Translations under genes and position numbers: made by a program | Shown here: positions 25,352-33,845 of the stretch, piece after piece | Layout of the letters: each line of letters begins with the position of its first letter | How positions within the stretch are numbered: the stretch's first letter is position 1 | Notes under the pieces: generated by a model | Told to the model about the DNA's origin: nothing | The model's database searches: none | What the model saw: only the letters and a program-made list of their open reading frames with translations | Source of the DNA: VXYL01 sp964348085 | GTDB taxonomy: Bacteria > Pseudomonadota > Gammaproteobacteria > Pseudomonadales > Azotimanducaceae | NCBI GenBank assembly: GCA_964348085.1 | Contig: CAYGBI010000012.1 | Span: forward strand, 1 to 64,000 | Length of the DNA: 64,000 nucleotides | Direction: 5' to 3'

Positions 25352-26524
25352 ATGAGTTTTCGAGAGGAAGTGCGAGATTGGCTGGATGAGAACTGTCCGC
25401 CGAGCATTAGACGTCCCGCCCGTGCGAACGAAGGCACCGGCGGCGGGCGGCGAGCCACCTACCCCAACCCGGAAGTGAAGCTTTGGTTGGACCGCATGGC
25501 CGAGAAGGGCTGGACCGCGCCGATGTGGCCGAGGGAGTACGGCGGCGGTGGTCTGAACAAGGAAGAGGCGGGCGTCCTCGGCGAGGAACTGCGCCGCATT
25601 CGGGCACGGCCGGCGCACACGGGCATGGGGCTGTCGATGATCGGCCCGGCGCTCCTCGAGTTCGGCAGCGAAGAACAGAAGCAGGAGCATCTGCCGAAGA
25701 TCGTACGCGGCGATATCTGGTGGTGCCAAGGCTACAGCGAACCCGGCTCCGGTTCCGACTTGGCCAGCCTGCAAACCCGCGCTGTCGACGACGGCGACGA
25801 CTTCATCGTCAACGGCTCGAAAATTTGGACCTCCGGCGCCAACTTCGCCGACTGGATGTTCTGCTTGGTGCGCACGGACCCCGACGCGCCGAAACACGAA
25901 GGCATCTCGTTCATCCTGTTCGACATGGAGACGCCGGGGGTCTCGGTAAAGCCCATCAAGCTCATCAGCGGCGCGTCGCCGTTTTGCCAGACTTTCTTGG
26001 ACGATGTGCGCGTACCGAAGAGGAATCTGGTCGGCGAACGCGGCAAGGGTTGGACGGTGGGCAAGCGCTTGCTGCAGTACGAGCGCACCTCCATCGGCGG
26101 CATGGGCGGCAGCGGTGGCGGCGGGGATCCGCTGGCCGAACTGGCCAAGCGCTACGCCGGCCACGCGAACGGCAAGATCGACGATGTCGCCTTACGCAGA
26201 CGGCTGCTCGATCATCGCATCACGGACCGCGCGTACGGATTGACCGTTCGGCGTAGCGGCGAGGAGATGCGCTCGGGGCGGGCACCGACATTCCTGTCGT
26301 CGATGTTCAAGCTGTACGGCACGGAACAAAACAAGAGGCGTTACGAAATCATGCTCGACATCATGGGCAGCCAAATGCTCGGCTGGGAAGGCGAGGACTT
26401 CCGCCCGCGCGAACTCTCGGCCACCCGCGAGTGGCTGCGTTCCCGCGCCAATTCCATCGAAGGCGGCACGTCCGAGGTGCAGCTCAACATCATCGCCAAG
26501 CGTATTCTCGGCTTGCCGGACTAA
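25352..26524 (+). CDS. Acyl-CoA dehydrogenase family protein
   Basis: A 390-residue FAD enzyme for alpha,beta-dehydrogenation of acyl-CoAs. The N-terminus (REEVRDWLDENCPPSIR) and KGWTAPMWPREYGG fit the subgroup of larger-substrate ACADs. The FAD/substrate signature is WCQGYSEPGSGSDLASLQTRA, then VNGSKIWTSGANFADWMFCLVRTD. ANSIEGGTSEVQLNIIAKRILGLP ends the protein, as in the family, and the catalytic acid would be the Glu of IEGGTSE if it follows the usual pattern. The ATG at 25352 has GGGAGA upstream; earlier in-frame starts exist at 25307 and 25340. No paired second ACAD (as in steroid FadE heterodimers) is adjacent. Confidence 0.9.
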   Translation: MSFREEVRDWLDENCPPSIRRPARANEGTGGGRRATYPNPEVKLWLDRMAEKGWTAPMWPREYGGGGLNKEEAGVLGEELRRIRARPAHTGMGLSMIGPALLEFGSEEQKQEHLPKIVRGDIWWCQGYSEPGSGSDLASLQTRAVDDGDDFIVNGSKIWTSGANFADWMFCLVRTDPDAPKHEGISFILFDMETPGVSVKPIKLISGASPFCQTFLDDVRVPKRNLVGERGKGWTVGKRLLQYERTSIGGMGGSGGGGDPLAELAKRYAGHANGKIDDVALRRRLLDHRITDRAYGLTVRRSGEEMRSGRAPTFLSSMFKLYGTEQNKRRYEIMLDIMGSQMLGWEGEDFRPRELSATREWLRSRANSIEGGTSEVQLNIIAKRILGLPD

Positions 26525-26567
26525 GCGAGCGGATTGAAGCGGGTCGAGAGCAGCGGAGGGAGACAGG

Positions 26568-27551
26568 ATGAGACGATTACTGTCCGCGTTGGCGGTTATC
26601 GGGTGTGCCAGCGTTGGCGGCGGCCAAGAGGCGAGCGAGTCGGCGGTCGAGACGCTTGATCTCGATCAGCTACTCGAGCGGTTCGGCTGGAGTTTCGACA
26701 CGACGGAGATCACGTCGCAGAAAGTCGGCGACGGCCTCTATGTGCTGTTCGGCGTCGGCGGCAACATCGCCGCCTCCGTGGGCGAGCAGGGCGTGCTCAT
26801 CGTCGATGACATGTTCCCGGAGATGATTCCCAAGATAGAGGCCGCCATCCGGGAAATACGCGGCGACACAGCCGGCAACGGTGGCATCGACTTCGCCATC
26901 AACACGCACTGGCACTTCGACCATGCCGAGGGCAACTTGGCGCTCGGCCCGGCGGGCACTTGGATCGTGGCGCACGAAAACTCGGCAGCGATGATGGCGA
27001 AGCCCAACATCATCAATCTCGTGAGCCTAAAGTACGCGCAACAAGCCTATCCACCGGCGGCACGACCGGCCATCTCCTTTGATGACCGCATGCGCTTTCA
27101 CTTCAACGGCGAAGAAATCGACGTCGTGCATGCCGGCCCGGCGCACACTGCCGGGGATGCGGCGGTCATCTTTCGCAACCACAACGCCGTACATTTCGGC
27201 GATGTGTTCAACAACACCGGCTATCCGTTCATCGACGCCGACAGCGGCGGGGGCATAGACGGCATGATCGCCTTCTGCCAAGCCATCCTAGACGAGATGC
27301 AGTCGGGCGCGGTCATCATTCCGGGCCACGGCGAAGTCACCGACATCGCCACCTTGCAGGCGTATATCGACATGCTCACGACCGTGCGCGAACGGGTGGC
27401 CAAAATGATTGCCGAAGGCAAGGGACTCGCGGACGTGATCGCGGCCAAGCCGACGGCCGGTTTCGACCAAACCTACGGCCCGGCGGAGAACGCCCTCGGC
27501 TTCGTGGACCGGGTGTACACGAGTCTGGTGCGCGATATGGCCGCCGACTAG
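26568..27551 (+). CDS. Exported metallo-beta-lactamase-fold hydrolase
   Basis: A 327-residue protein with an N-terminal signal (RRLLSALAVIGCASVGGG); V-I-G-C could be a lipobox with Cys13, though signal peptidase I cleavage is also possible. The zinc motif is INTHWHFDHAEGN (H-x-H-x-D-H), with HAGPAHTAGDAAV, VHFGDVFNNTG and IIPGHGEV giving the remaining ligands, so the site is complete. The fold resembles periplasmic MBL proteins related to quinoprotein relay or B-class enzymes; the substrate is unknown. Its TAG stop overlaps the convergent hydrolase stop in a shared CTAG. Confidence 0.85.
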   Translation: MRRLLSALAVIGCASVGGGQEASESAVETLDLDQLLERFGWSFDTTEITSQKVGDGLYVLFGVGGNIAASVGEQGVLIVDDMFPEMIPKIEAAIREIRGDTAGNGGIDFAINTHWHFDHAEGNLALGPAGTWIVAHENSAAMMAKPNIINLVSLKYAQQAYPPAARPAISFDDRMRFHFNGEEIDVVHAGPAHTAGDAAVIFRNHNAVHFGDVFNNTGYPFIDADSGGGIDGMIAFCQAILDEMQSGAVIIPGHGEVTDIATLQAYIDMLTTVRERVAKMIAEGKGLADVIAAKPTAGFDQTYGPAENALGFVDRVYTSLVRDMAAD

Positions 27552-28387
27552 CGAATCGGGGGTAGCACGCTACTCCCCGCTACTCTCGCCGAGGTGCTAT
27601 CGCCGAGGTGATTCTTGAAGAACGCCACGGTTTCCTCGCGTGCGCGCTGTTGCGCCTCGCCCCGAAAGCCGTGCTTCGCGCCTTCGATCACCACCACCTT
27701 GTTGGTCACGCCCACCTCGTCAAGCGCGGCGCTCATACGCTCGCTGTTGCTTAAGGGCACGAGTTCGTCCAAATCGCCGTGAATCAGCAAGACCGGCGGG
27801 TCGTCGTCGCTCGCGTAGTTGATGGGCGAGATTCCGGCGGCGAGTTCCGGGTCGAAGTCCAAGGCGGGGAAGCGTTCACTCGGCCCGGCGATTCCCGCTA
27901 AATCCACGGGCGGGAAGTAGGCGACTACCGCTTGCACGCGATTGCCGCCTTCGGGCGCCAGCCCCAGCATCAGCGACAGATGCCCGCCGGCGCTGCCGCC
28001 ATGGACGCCCAAGCGCTCGGCGTCGATGCCGAATTGCTCCGCGTTGGCGCGAACATGCTCGACGGCTTTGCGCACGTCCGCCACCGCCTCCGGTACTTTG
28101 AAGCGCGGCGCACTGCCGTGATGCACGGCGAACACGGTGAAACCCGCGTTCAACAGATGATCGAACCACGGCAGCCGTTCTTCCGGCGGTCGCCAGTTCG
28201 AGAACCAGCCGCCGCTGACCATGAACAGCACTGCCGCGCCATTGGGGCTCTCCGGCTGTATCACGTCGTAAGTCAGCGCCATGCCGGCCTTGTGGCCGTA
28301 CACCACATCGGGCGTGATGGCTGGCTTGGCAGCCGCGACGGAGCCGATTGCGAACGCCAAGACGGCGACCAACGCGCGAGCTTGCAT
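27548..28387 (-). CDS. Secreted alpha/beta hydrolase (esterase-lipase type)
   Basis: The 279-residue protein starts with a signal peptide (QARALVAVLAFAIGSVAAA). MVSGGWFSNW is the oxyanion-hole region in place of HGGG. The nucleophile Ser is in VHGGSAGGHLSLMLGL, the acid Asp in LLIHGDLDELVPLSNS, and the His in IEGAKHGFRGEAQ. This fits the dipeptidyl-peptidase/acylaminoacyl esterase-like group, acting on esters or amides in the periplasm. The ATG at 28387 has GGAGGGG upstream. A longer open frame continues over the next divergent gene and was rejected. Confidence 0.85.
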   Translation of the reverse strand: MQARALVAVLAFAIGSVAAAKPAITPDVVYGHKAGMALTYDVIQPESPNGAAVLFMVSGGWFSNWRPPEERLPWFDHLLNAGFTVFAVHHGSAPRFKVPEAVADVRKAVEHVRANAEQFGIDAERLGVHGGSAGGHLSLMLGLAPEGGNRVQAVVAYFPPVDLAGIAGPSERFPALDFDPELAAGISPINYASDDDPPVLLIHGDLDELVPLSNSERMSAALDEVGVTNKVVVIEGAKHGFRGEAQQRAREETVAFFKNHLGDSTSARVAGSSVLPPIR

Positions 28388-28528
28388 TTCCCCTCCAGAG
28401 GAACTGTCGACCGGACGCATCATAGCGCACCCATGCGACCTTGCGACCGGCTGCCGTCGGCCGCCGCCTTGACACGCCAAGCAACGCCGGTGAGACTCGC
28501 GCCACCCTAGAAAGCGCCGGCAAGGCCA

Positions 28529-29254
28529 ATGATTGAGAAAGAAATCGACATCGCGACCCCCGACGGCGCCATGAACACCTTTGTCACGCATCCCGAAGAA
28601 GGCGGGCCGTTTCCGCTCGTCATCTTCTATATGGACGCCCCCGGCAAGCGCGAGGAGCTGCACGACATGGCGCGTCGCATTGCCACGGTCGGCTACTACG
28701 TCCTGCTGCCGAACCTCTACTACCGGCAGGTGCGCGAGTTTCACCTAGGGATGCCGAACGCCACTCGGGAGCGTATGGCCGAGCTGATGGGTAGCCTGAC
28801 CAATGCAAAGGTGTGCGCCGATACGCAAGCGCTGCTCGACTTCGCCGGCGAGGAGGAAGCGGCGAGCGACGGCCCGGTGGGCACGGTCGGCTACTGCATG
28901 AGCGGCCCGTTCGTGTTCGCCGCAGCGGCCGAGTTCGGCGAGCGCATCAAGGCGTCGGCGTCCCTGCACGGCGTCAGGCTATGCACGGACGCTGCGGATT
29001 CGCCGCATCTGACCGCAGATCGCATTCAGGGCGAAATCTACTTCGGTTGCGCCGAAAACGACGCTTGGGCACCGCCGGAAATGATCGATGCGCTTGGCCA
29101 GCACTTGGCCGAAGCGGGTATCGACTTCCGCATCGAATGGTATCCCGGCACCGGCCACGGCTTCGTTTTCCCGCAGCGCGACGGGCTGTACCACAAGGCC
29201 TCGGCGGAACGGCACTGGGAACGCCTTTTCGCGCTGTTCCAGCGGAATCTCTAA
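28529..29254 (+). CDS. Dienelactone hydrolase family protein
   Basis: A 241-residue cytosolic alpha/beta hydrolase. The nucleophile is Cys in VGTVGYCMSGPFVFAAAAEF, as in dienelactone hydrolases. FGCAENDAWAP supplies the acid Asp, and YPGTGHGFVFPQRDG the His. IFYMDAPGKREELHDMARRIA and YYVLLPNLYYR are typical of the DLH subgroup. Substrates range from dienelactones to other small esters. It is followed 42 nt later by the TauD and PhyH dioxygenases, consistent with a small degradative cluster. Confidence 0.9.
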   Translation: MIEKEIDIATPDGAMNTFVTHPEEGGPFPLVIFYMDAPGKREELHDMARRIATVGYYVLLPNLYYRQVREFHLGMPNATRERMAELMGSLTNAKVCADTQALLDFAGEEEAASDGPVGTVGYCMSGPFVFAAAAEFGERIKASASLHGVRLCTDAADSPHLTADRIQGEIYFGCAENDAWAPPEMIDALGQHLAEAGIDFRIEWYPGTGHGFVFPQRDGLYHKASAERHWERLFALFQRNL

Positions 29255-29296
29255 GCGCCGCCCACTGCCCCGCTACGCGTCGAGGGAGAGAGAGCC

Positions 29297-30187
29297 ATCA
29301 AGATTGAGCCGTGCGGCGGCGCCTTTGGCGCCGAGATCACCGATGTTGCCTTGAACGACCTGAGCGACGGCGAGTGGCGCATGATCGAGGACGCCTTTCA
29401 CGCATACGCCGTGCTGATCTTTCCGGGCGCGAATCTCACCGAGGCGCAACACATCGCTTTCAGCCGCCGGTTCGGTCCGCTCGAGCGCACCCTCTCGCGA
29501 CGCGCAACGCGGCCGGAAATCTCGCTGCTCTCCAATGTCGGCAAGGACGGCGAGGTGGCGAAGCCGAACGACCCTTTGGGACTCTTTCTCAAGGGCAATC
29601 GATATTGGCATACGGATTCCTCCTTCAAGAAGGTAGGTGCCAAAGTCTCGCTGCTGCGTGCGGTAGTCGTTCCCGATAGCGGCGGCGACACCGAGTGGGC
29701 GGACATGCGCGCCGCTTGGGACGCGCTCGACGCGGACACGCAGCGGCAACTCGACGGCCGCCAAGCCGTACATTCCTATGCTTGGTCGCAAGGGCGAATC
29801 GGCGGCATCGGTGTGCTTTCCAAACAGGAATTGGACGCCCTGCCGCCGGTAGCGCATCCCTTGGTGCGCACGCATCCGGTCACCGGGCGCAAGAGTCTCT
29901 ACGTCGGTCGCCATGCGTCGCACATTCTTGGCATGGCCGCGGAATCCGGCAGAGCGTTGCTCCAGCGCCTGACGGAAGACGCCTGCCAGCCGCCGCGCAT
30001 CATCCGGCATCACTGGCGAGCGGGCGACATCGCCGCGTGGGACAATCGTTGCGTGCTGCACCGTGGCCATCCTTGGCCATTCGAACAGCGACGGGTGATG
30101 AGGCGCACGACGGTGGCTGGCGACGGGAACAACCCTTGGGCCGTCTCCCCCGCCGACGGGCTGCTCGCGGAGACGGCGGATGCTTAG
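29297..30187 (+). CDS. TauD/TfdA-family dioxygenase with non-canonical start
   Basis: The iron site is WHTDSSFKKVGAKVSLLRA (His-x-Asp), the distal His is in WDNRCVLHRGHPWPFEQRR with the 2-oxoglutarate Arg in VMRRTTV, and HPLVRTHPVTGRKSLYVG is the conserved middle block. The first ordinary start codon in frame is TTG at 29351, but the frame upstream encodes IKIEPCGGAFGAEITDVALN, which is exactly the conserved TauD N-terminal strand. It begins after GAGGGAGAGAGAGCC, a purine-rich ribosome site, at ATC (29297); ATT follows at 29303. So translation may start at a rare codon, or an ATG was lost by mutation or base error. The gene overlaps the following PhyH gene by 8 nt. Confidence 0.8.
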   Translation: MKIEPCGGAFGAEITDVALNDLSDGEWRMIEDAFHAYAVLIFPGANLTEAQHIAFSRRFGPLERTLSRRATRPEISLLSNVGKDGEVAKPNDPLGLFLKGNRYWHTDSSFKKVGAKVSLLRAVVVPDSGGDTEWADMRAAWDALDADTQRQLDGRQAVHSYAWSQGRIGGIGVLSKQELDALPPVAHPLVRTHPVTGRKSLYVGRHASHILGMAAESGRALLQRLTEDACQPPRIIRHHWRAGDIAAWDNRCVLHRGHPWPFEQRRVMRRTTVAGDGNNPWAVSPADGLLAETADA

Positions 30188-31013
30188 GCGGGCCGGCGGC
30201 TACCTGCTGCCGCGCGACGAAGCGCCGGCGGCGAGTAGGCAATTGGAGCAAGAGGGCTATGCGGTGCTGCGCGGCGTGCTCGCCGAAGACGAGCTGCCGT
30301 CCATCCATGCGGAAATCACCCGTGTCTACGAGACCATGCCGACCGACGGCCGCGCCCGCGTTCACGACGACGACTTCCGCTACGAAATGTTCAACAAAAG
30401 CGCGACTGCACAACAGCTCGTCGCACGTCGCGAGATCCTCGACACCATCGAGCCGCTCTTGGGCGAGGACTGCCACATCATCGCCAACACCTGTTGGCGC
30501 AACCCCGCCGGCGCGACGCATCGTCACGGGGGAGGCGGCTGGCATATCGACGCGGGGCCGCACATCCCGCGTCCGCCGGGGGTGGAGTGGCCGGCGGAAA
30601 TCCCCTACCCGGTGTTCGCCATCGGCGTACACATCTTCCTCGAAGACTGTTCGCTTGCGTCTGGCCCGACGGCGGTTATTCCGCGTAGTCACAAGAGCGG
30701 GCAGCCGCCGCCGGCGGACCGTCGGGACGACGAAACGCTAACCTGCAACGGCCGGAGCGCCCGACCGTTGGTGGCCGCCGCCGGCGACATCGCATTCTTC
30801 GTCTCCGATGTTTGGCATCGGCGTCTGCCGACCCGGGAGGAAGACGAGGGCCGGTTCTTCCTGCAAGTACACTACGCTCGTCGCGACATCGCGCAGCGCA
30901 TAAAGCCGACCGCGGCGGTCAATCACATCGATGCCGACGCCTTGGCGCGCGTGGAATCGGAACGTGAAAGGCGGCTGCTCGGCATTCACCCCCGTGGCTT
31001 CTACGACGGCTAG
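30180..31013 (+). CDS. Phytanoyl-CoA dioxygenase family protein
   Basis: The 277-residue protein begins with the fold's EQEGYAVLRGVLAEDELPSI helix. The iron-binding pair is GGGGWHIDAGPHIPRPPG (His-x-Asp), followed by FLEDCSLASGPTAVIPRSHKSG, a PhyH signature. The distal His is in FFVSDVWHRRLP, and FLQVHYARRDIAQRI carries the 2-oxoglutarate Arg. Overlap of 8 nt with the TauD-like gene shows cotranscription, so two 2-oxoglutarate oxygenases are made together. Its TAG stop coincides with the left end of a dispersed repeat. Confidence 0.88.
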   Translation: MLRRAGGYLLPRDEAPAASRQLEQEGYAVLRGVLAEDELPSIHAEITRVYETMPTDGRARVHDDDFRYEMFNKSATAQQLVARREILDTIEPLLGEDCHIIANTCWRNPAGATHRHGGGGWHIDAGPHIPRPPGVEWPAEIPYPVFAIGVHIFLEDCSLASGPTAVIPRSHKSGQPPPADRRDDETLTCNGRSARPLVAAAGDIAFFVSDVWHRRLPTREEDEGRFFLQVHYARRDIAQRIKPTAAVNHIDADALARVESERERRLLGIHPRGFYDG

Positions 31014-31106
31014 CAGTCCGTCGGGCTTGGCAGCGGAAGCCGCGAAGTCCGACGGAGTGCTAGGGCGGCTTGGGCTGGGGCGAAAGGCAGTGTTTCGAGG
31101 CAACGG
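31011..31106 (+). repeat. Dispersed MITE/REP-like repeat, copy B
   Basis: It begins TAGCAGTCC, with its first three bases doubling as the PhyH stop codon, then an inverted pair around GCCGCGAAGTCCGACGG, the GGGCGGCTTGGGCTGGGGCGAAAGG block and a GAGGCAACGGC end. The order matches copies at 32965 and 56379. Confidence 0.75.
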
Positions 31107-31130
31107 CGCCAAGCCTAGGACGTAAGACAT

Positions 31131-32327
31131 ATGGTGCTCATCCCCGAACGTTGGCGCACGCCGATCGCATTCCTTGTGCTCGCAAGCATCGCGATGCCGC
31201 TCGGTTTCGCCGCGTGGCAAGCGCTGCTCAACAACTTCGCCATTGAAGAGGCGGGGTTCACGGGGCGGGAGATGGGCTGGCTGCAAAGCCTGCGCGAAGT
31301 CCCCGGCTTCCTCGCCTTTACCGCGGTATTCGTGATTCTGGTGCTGCGCGAGCAGACCTTCGCCATCGTCTCGGTGGCGGTGTTCGGCCTCGGCGTCGCC
31401 ATTACCGGTTTCTTCCCGAACGAATACGGCCTGTATTTCACGGCCGTGCTGATGTCCATCGGCTTCCACTACTTCGAGACCATCCGGCAGTCCCTGTCGC
31501 TGCAATGGCTGAGCAAGGACGAAGCGCCGCGCATTCTTGGCCGACTCATCGCCGTCGGCTCGGCGACATCGCTGGTGGCATTCGGCGCGATGTACGTCGT
31601 GCTCGAAGTCTTCAACGTCGACTATCACTGGATATATCTCGTCGCCGGCGGCGGCGCACTTGTCATCGCCATCGCACTCTCGCGTTTCCCGCACTTCGAG
31701 GGGCGAACGCCGCAGCGCAAGGAGATCGTGCTGCGCTCCCGCTACTGGCTGTACTACAGCTTGACCTTCCTATCTGGTGCGCGCCGGCAGATTTTCGTCG
31801 TCTTCGCCGGTTTTCTGATGGTGGAGAAGTTCGGCTATTCGGCGGCCAATATCGCCGCGTTGTTCCTCGTCAACCACCTGTTCAACTTCTTCTTCGCCGA
31901 GCGGATTGGCGCTTGGATCGGCCGTATCGGCGAACGCCACGCTTTGACGCTGGAGTACGTCGGCCTGATTCTCGTCTTCACCGCCTACGCGTTCGTCGAC
32001 AACGCCTATTTCGCCGCCGGCTTGTACATCCTCGACCACCTGTTCTTTGCCTTGGCGATCGCCATCAAGACCTACTTCCAGAAAATCGCGGACCCGGCGG
32101 ACATCGCCTCCACGGCCGGCGTTTCCTTCACCATCAACCACATCGCCGCGGTCATCATCCCCGCCGTGCTCGGCTACGTCTGGCTCGAATCCCACACGGC
32201 AGTGTTCTTGATCGGTGCCGTGTTCGCGCTGCTGTCGCTTACGATGGCGCAGAACGTGCCGTCAAGCCCGCGACAGGGCAACGAGACCGTGGTGGGGCTG
32301 GCGTTAGGGCGAGCCCGGGCGGGGTAG
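31131..32327 (+). CDS. MFS-type membrane transporter
   Basis: A 398-residue protein with about 12 membrane helices. Hydrophobic stretches include AFLVLASIAMPLGFAAWQAL, FAIVSVAVFGLGVAITGF, LVAFGAMYVVLEVF, YHWIYLVAGGGALVIAIALS and FLIGAVFALLSLTMA. ESHTAVFLIGAVFALLS and a helix hairpin with charged GRTPQRKEIVLRSRYW between halves fit the major facilitator layout. I do not recognise a substrate-specific subfamily. Its last 260 bp are duplicated at 33253-33522. It follows the dioxygenase pair and could import or export their substrate, an inference from position only. Confidence 0.8.
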   Translation: MVLIPERWRTPIAFLVLASIAMPLGFAAWQALLNNFAIEEAGFTGREMGWLQSLREVPGFLAFTAVFVILVLREQTFAIVSVAVFGLGVAITGFFPNEYGLYFTAVLMSIGFHYFETIRQSLSLQWLSKDEAPRILGRLIAVGSATSLVAFGAMYVVLEVFNVDYHWIYLVAGGGALVIAIALSRFPHFEGRTPQRKEIVLRSRYWLYYSLTFLSGARRQIFVVFAGFLMVEKFGYSAANIAALFLVNHLFNFFFAERIGAWIGRIGERHALTLEYVGLILVFTAYAFVDNAYFAAGLYILDHLFFALAIAIKTYFQKIADPADIASTAGVSFTINHIAAVIIPAVLGYVWLESHTAVFLIGAVFALLSLTMAQNVPSSPRQGNETVVGLALGRARAG

Positions 32328-32495
32328 CTGCGCCGACTATTCGGCCCCGCGGTGCCAACTCCCGCCACCGTAGCACCTCGCTCCGTTGACGATAACCGTG
32401 CGTCAGAGAGAAGGGCTGAGCTCGTGTGGAACCACCGAAACGAGGCGTGATCGATGCCTCGCACGTTGGCGCCTCAAGCAACGGTAGCGTTTGCG

Positions 32496-32876
32496 TTACC
32501 GTGCAGCGCGCAGCAGTTCCGCGATCTCGGCCTTGCCTTCCTTCATCGCCTCCGGGTCCGTCAGCGGAATCCGAAATGCCCTCGCGACGGTTTGGGTGGA
32601 TTGCCAATCGAGTTCCGCGACGGCTTGAGCGTTGACGCCGTTGTTGTCGGTCGCGTGTACATCTGCGCCGGCGGCAAGCAGCATCTTGGCAATCTCCGCC
32701 CGGCCTAGAAGGGCGGCGAAGATCAGTGGCGTGCTGCCCATGTCGGGATCTCGTGCGTTGGCATCGGCACCCTTGGCGAGGACCACCTTAACGGTAGCGG
32801 CATCGTCGCCAATGATCGCAAACGCGATTTCTTGGAAGCCAACACCGGGCGAACCGTCGCCGGACCCGCCTAGCAT
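32496..32876 (-). CDS. Ankyrin-repeat protein
   Basis: The 126-residue product contains two to three ankyrin repeats: TVKVVLAKGADANARDPDMGSTPLIFAALLGRAEIAKMLLAAGADVHATDNNG (given by its blocks VLAKGADANARD, TPLIFAALLGRAEIAKMLL and AAGADVHATD). The C-terminal 40 residues are helical. No signal peptide is visible, unlike many short ankyrin proteins. The frame is open upstream of the ATG back to a TAG at the edge of the repeat at 32965, so the true 5' end may have been lost to that insertion. Likely a protein-interaction module; partner unknown. Confidence 0.65.
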   Translation of the reverse strand: MLGGSGDGSPGVGFQEIAFAIIGDDAATVKVVLAKGADANARDPDMGSTPLIFAALLGRAEIAKMLLAAGADVHATDNNGVNAQAVAELDWQSTQTVARAFRIPLTDPEAMKEGKAEIAELLRAAR

Positions 32877-32964
32877 CGCAATGATCCCGGTTCGCTCCGT
32901 CTCGCGGTATTCTGGCCCACGGTCAGTTGCCGCCTGCCGATTCGCGCTGGTCGTACGTCGCCGC

Positions 32965-33046
32965 TAGCAGTCCGACGGAGTGATAGGGCGGCTTGGGTTG
33001 GGGCGAAAGGCGGCGCCGGGAGGCGACGCCTTTCGTGGCGTTAGCG
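32965..33046 (+). repeat. Dispersed MITE/REP-like repeat, copy C (internally deleted)
   Basis: It starts TAGCAGTCCGACGG and lacks the first inverted arm present in copies B and E. It continues GTGATAGGGCGGCTTGGG, GGGCGAAAGGCGGCGCCGG and ends CGCCTTTCGTGGCGTTAGCG, an end shared with the copies at 22257 and 53483. Confidence 0.7.
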
Positions 33047-33057
33047 CACTGCATTGG

Positions 33058-33248
33058 CTGTAGTTCGGCGCCGGTATGAAGCCGAACCCGGCCTGTTCCA
33101 GCAACTTCGCCACGCCAATGGTGACCAAGTCGCCGTACTCCGGCCCGATGATCTGCACGCCGATGGGTAGGCCGCTGGCGTCGGGGCCGGTGGGGATGAC
33201 GGTGGATGGTAGGTAGGCGACGCTCGCCAGCCCCGCCCAGAACACTTT
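33058..33248 (-). pseudogene. Duplicated 3' fragment of the amidase gene
   Basis: This stretch repeats the last about 190 bp of the amidase gene at 33850-34038 with only scattered substitutions. It encodes FWAGLASVAYLPSTVIPTGP, then GVQIIGPEYGDLVTIGVAKL and a C-terminal AGFGFIPAPNYS. There is no start or catalytic region. Its truncated 5' side is joined at about 33249 to the truncated MFS fragment. Confidence 0.85.
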
Positions 33249-33252
33249 TGTC

Positions 33253-33522
33253 CGCCATCAAGACCTACCTCCAGAAAATCGCCGACCCGGCGGACATCGC
33301 CTCCACGGCCGGTGTTTTCTTCACCATCAACCACATCGCCGTGGTCATCATCCCCGCCGTGCTCGGCTACGTCTGGCTCGAATCCCACACGGCAGTGTTC
33401 TTGATCGGTGCCGTGTTCGCGCTGCTGTCGCTTACGATGGCGCAGAACGTGCCGTTGAGCCCGCGGTAGGGCAACGAGACCGTGGTGGGTCTGGCGTTCG
33501 GGCGAGCTTGGGCGGGGTAGCG
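33253..33522 (+). pseudogene. Duplicated 3' fragment of the MFS transporter gene
   Basis: About 265 bp match the end of the MFS gene (32066-32329) with roughly 95 percent identity by eye. The frame encodes IKTYLQKIADPADIASTAGV and WLESHTAVFLIGAVFALLSL, then meets an early TAG where the parent reads CGACAG. It lacks the first three quarters of the gene and is not functional. Confidence 0.88.
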
Positions 33523-33845
33523 ACGAGCGCCGCATGCTCCTAACAGCCCCGATCCCTTTCGATCCCGCCGGCTCGGACTCCTGATTGAGAGGAATCCTCC
33601 GTTGGTGGCGGGCTCGTCCACCCAATTGACGGAACCACGACGGCCTCCGGGGCGTTCACATGGGCCTTAACTACGACCACGCCATGTTGTGTCTGTGCCG
33701 AGCGACTGGACCAGTCGACCGTATCGGAAACATGAAAGGAAGTAGCTGCCGTACCCTCCAGAATATAGGAGACGCTGCGTTGCCTATTGGTCATTCAACC
33801 TTCCTCCAACCCTCGAAGCTGCGTGATGCCCGATCCACTCACCGC
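33523..33845. other. Non-coding or degenerate stretch before the amidase
   Basis: Short open frames exist on both strands here (for example 33540-33794 minus, encoding TAATSFHVSDTVDWSSRS), but I recognise no family. Codon use is less biased than in neighbouring genes, and the stretch abuts a rearrangement scar, so it is probably degraded sequence. Confidence 0.4.

Noticed and set aside
27548..28744. A 398-codon start for the alpha/beta hydrolase
   Set aside because: The extra N-terminal part runs over the divergent dienelactone hydrolase gene; the signal peptide with GGAGGGG upstream is at 28387.
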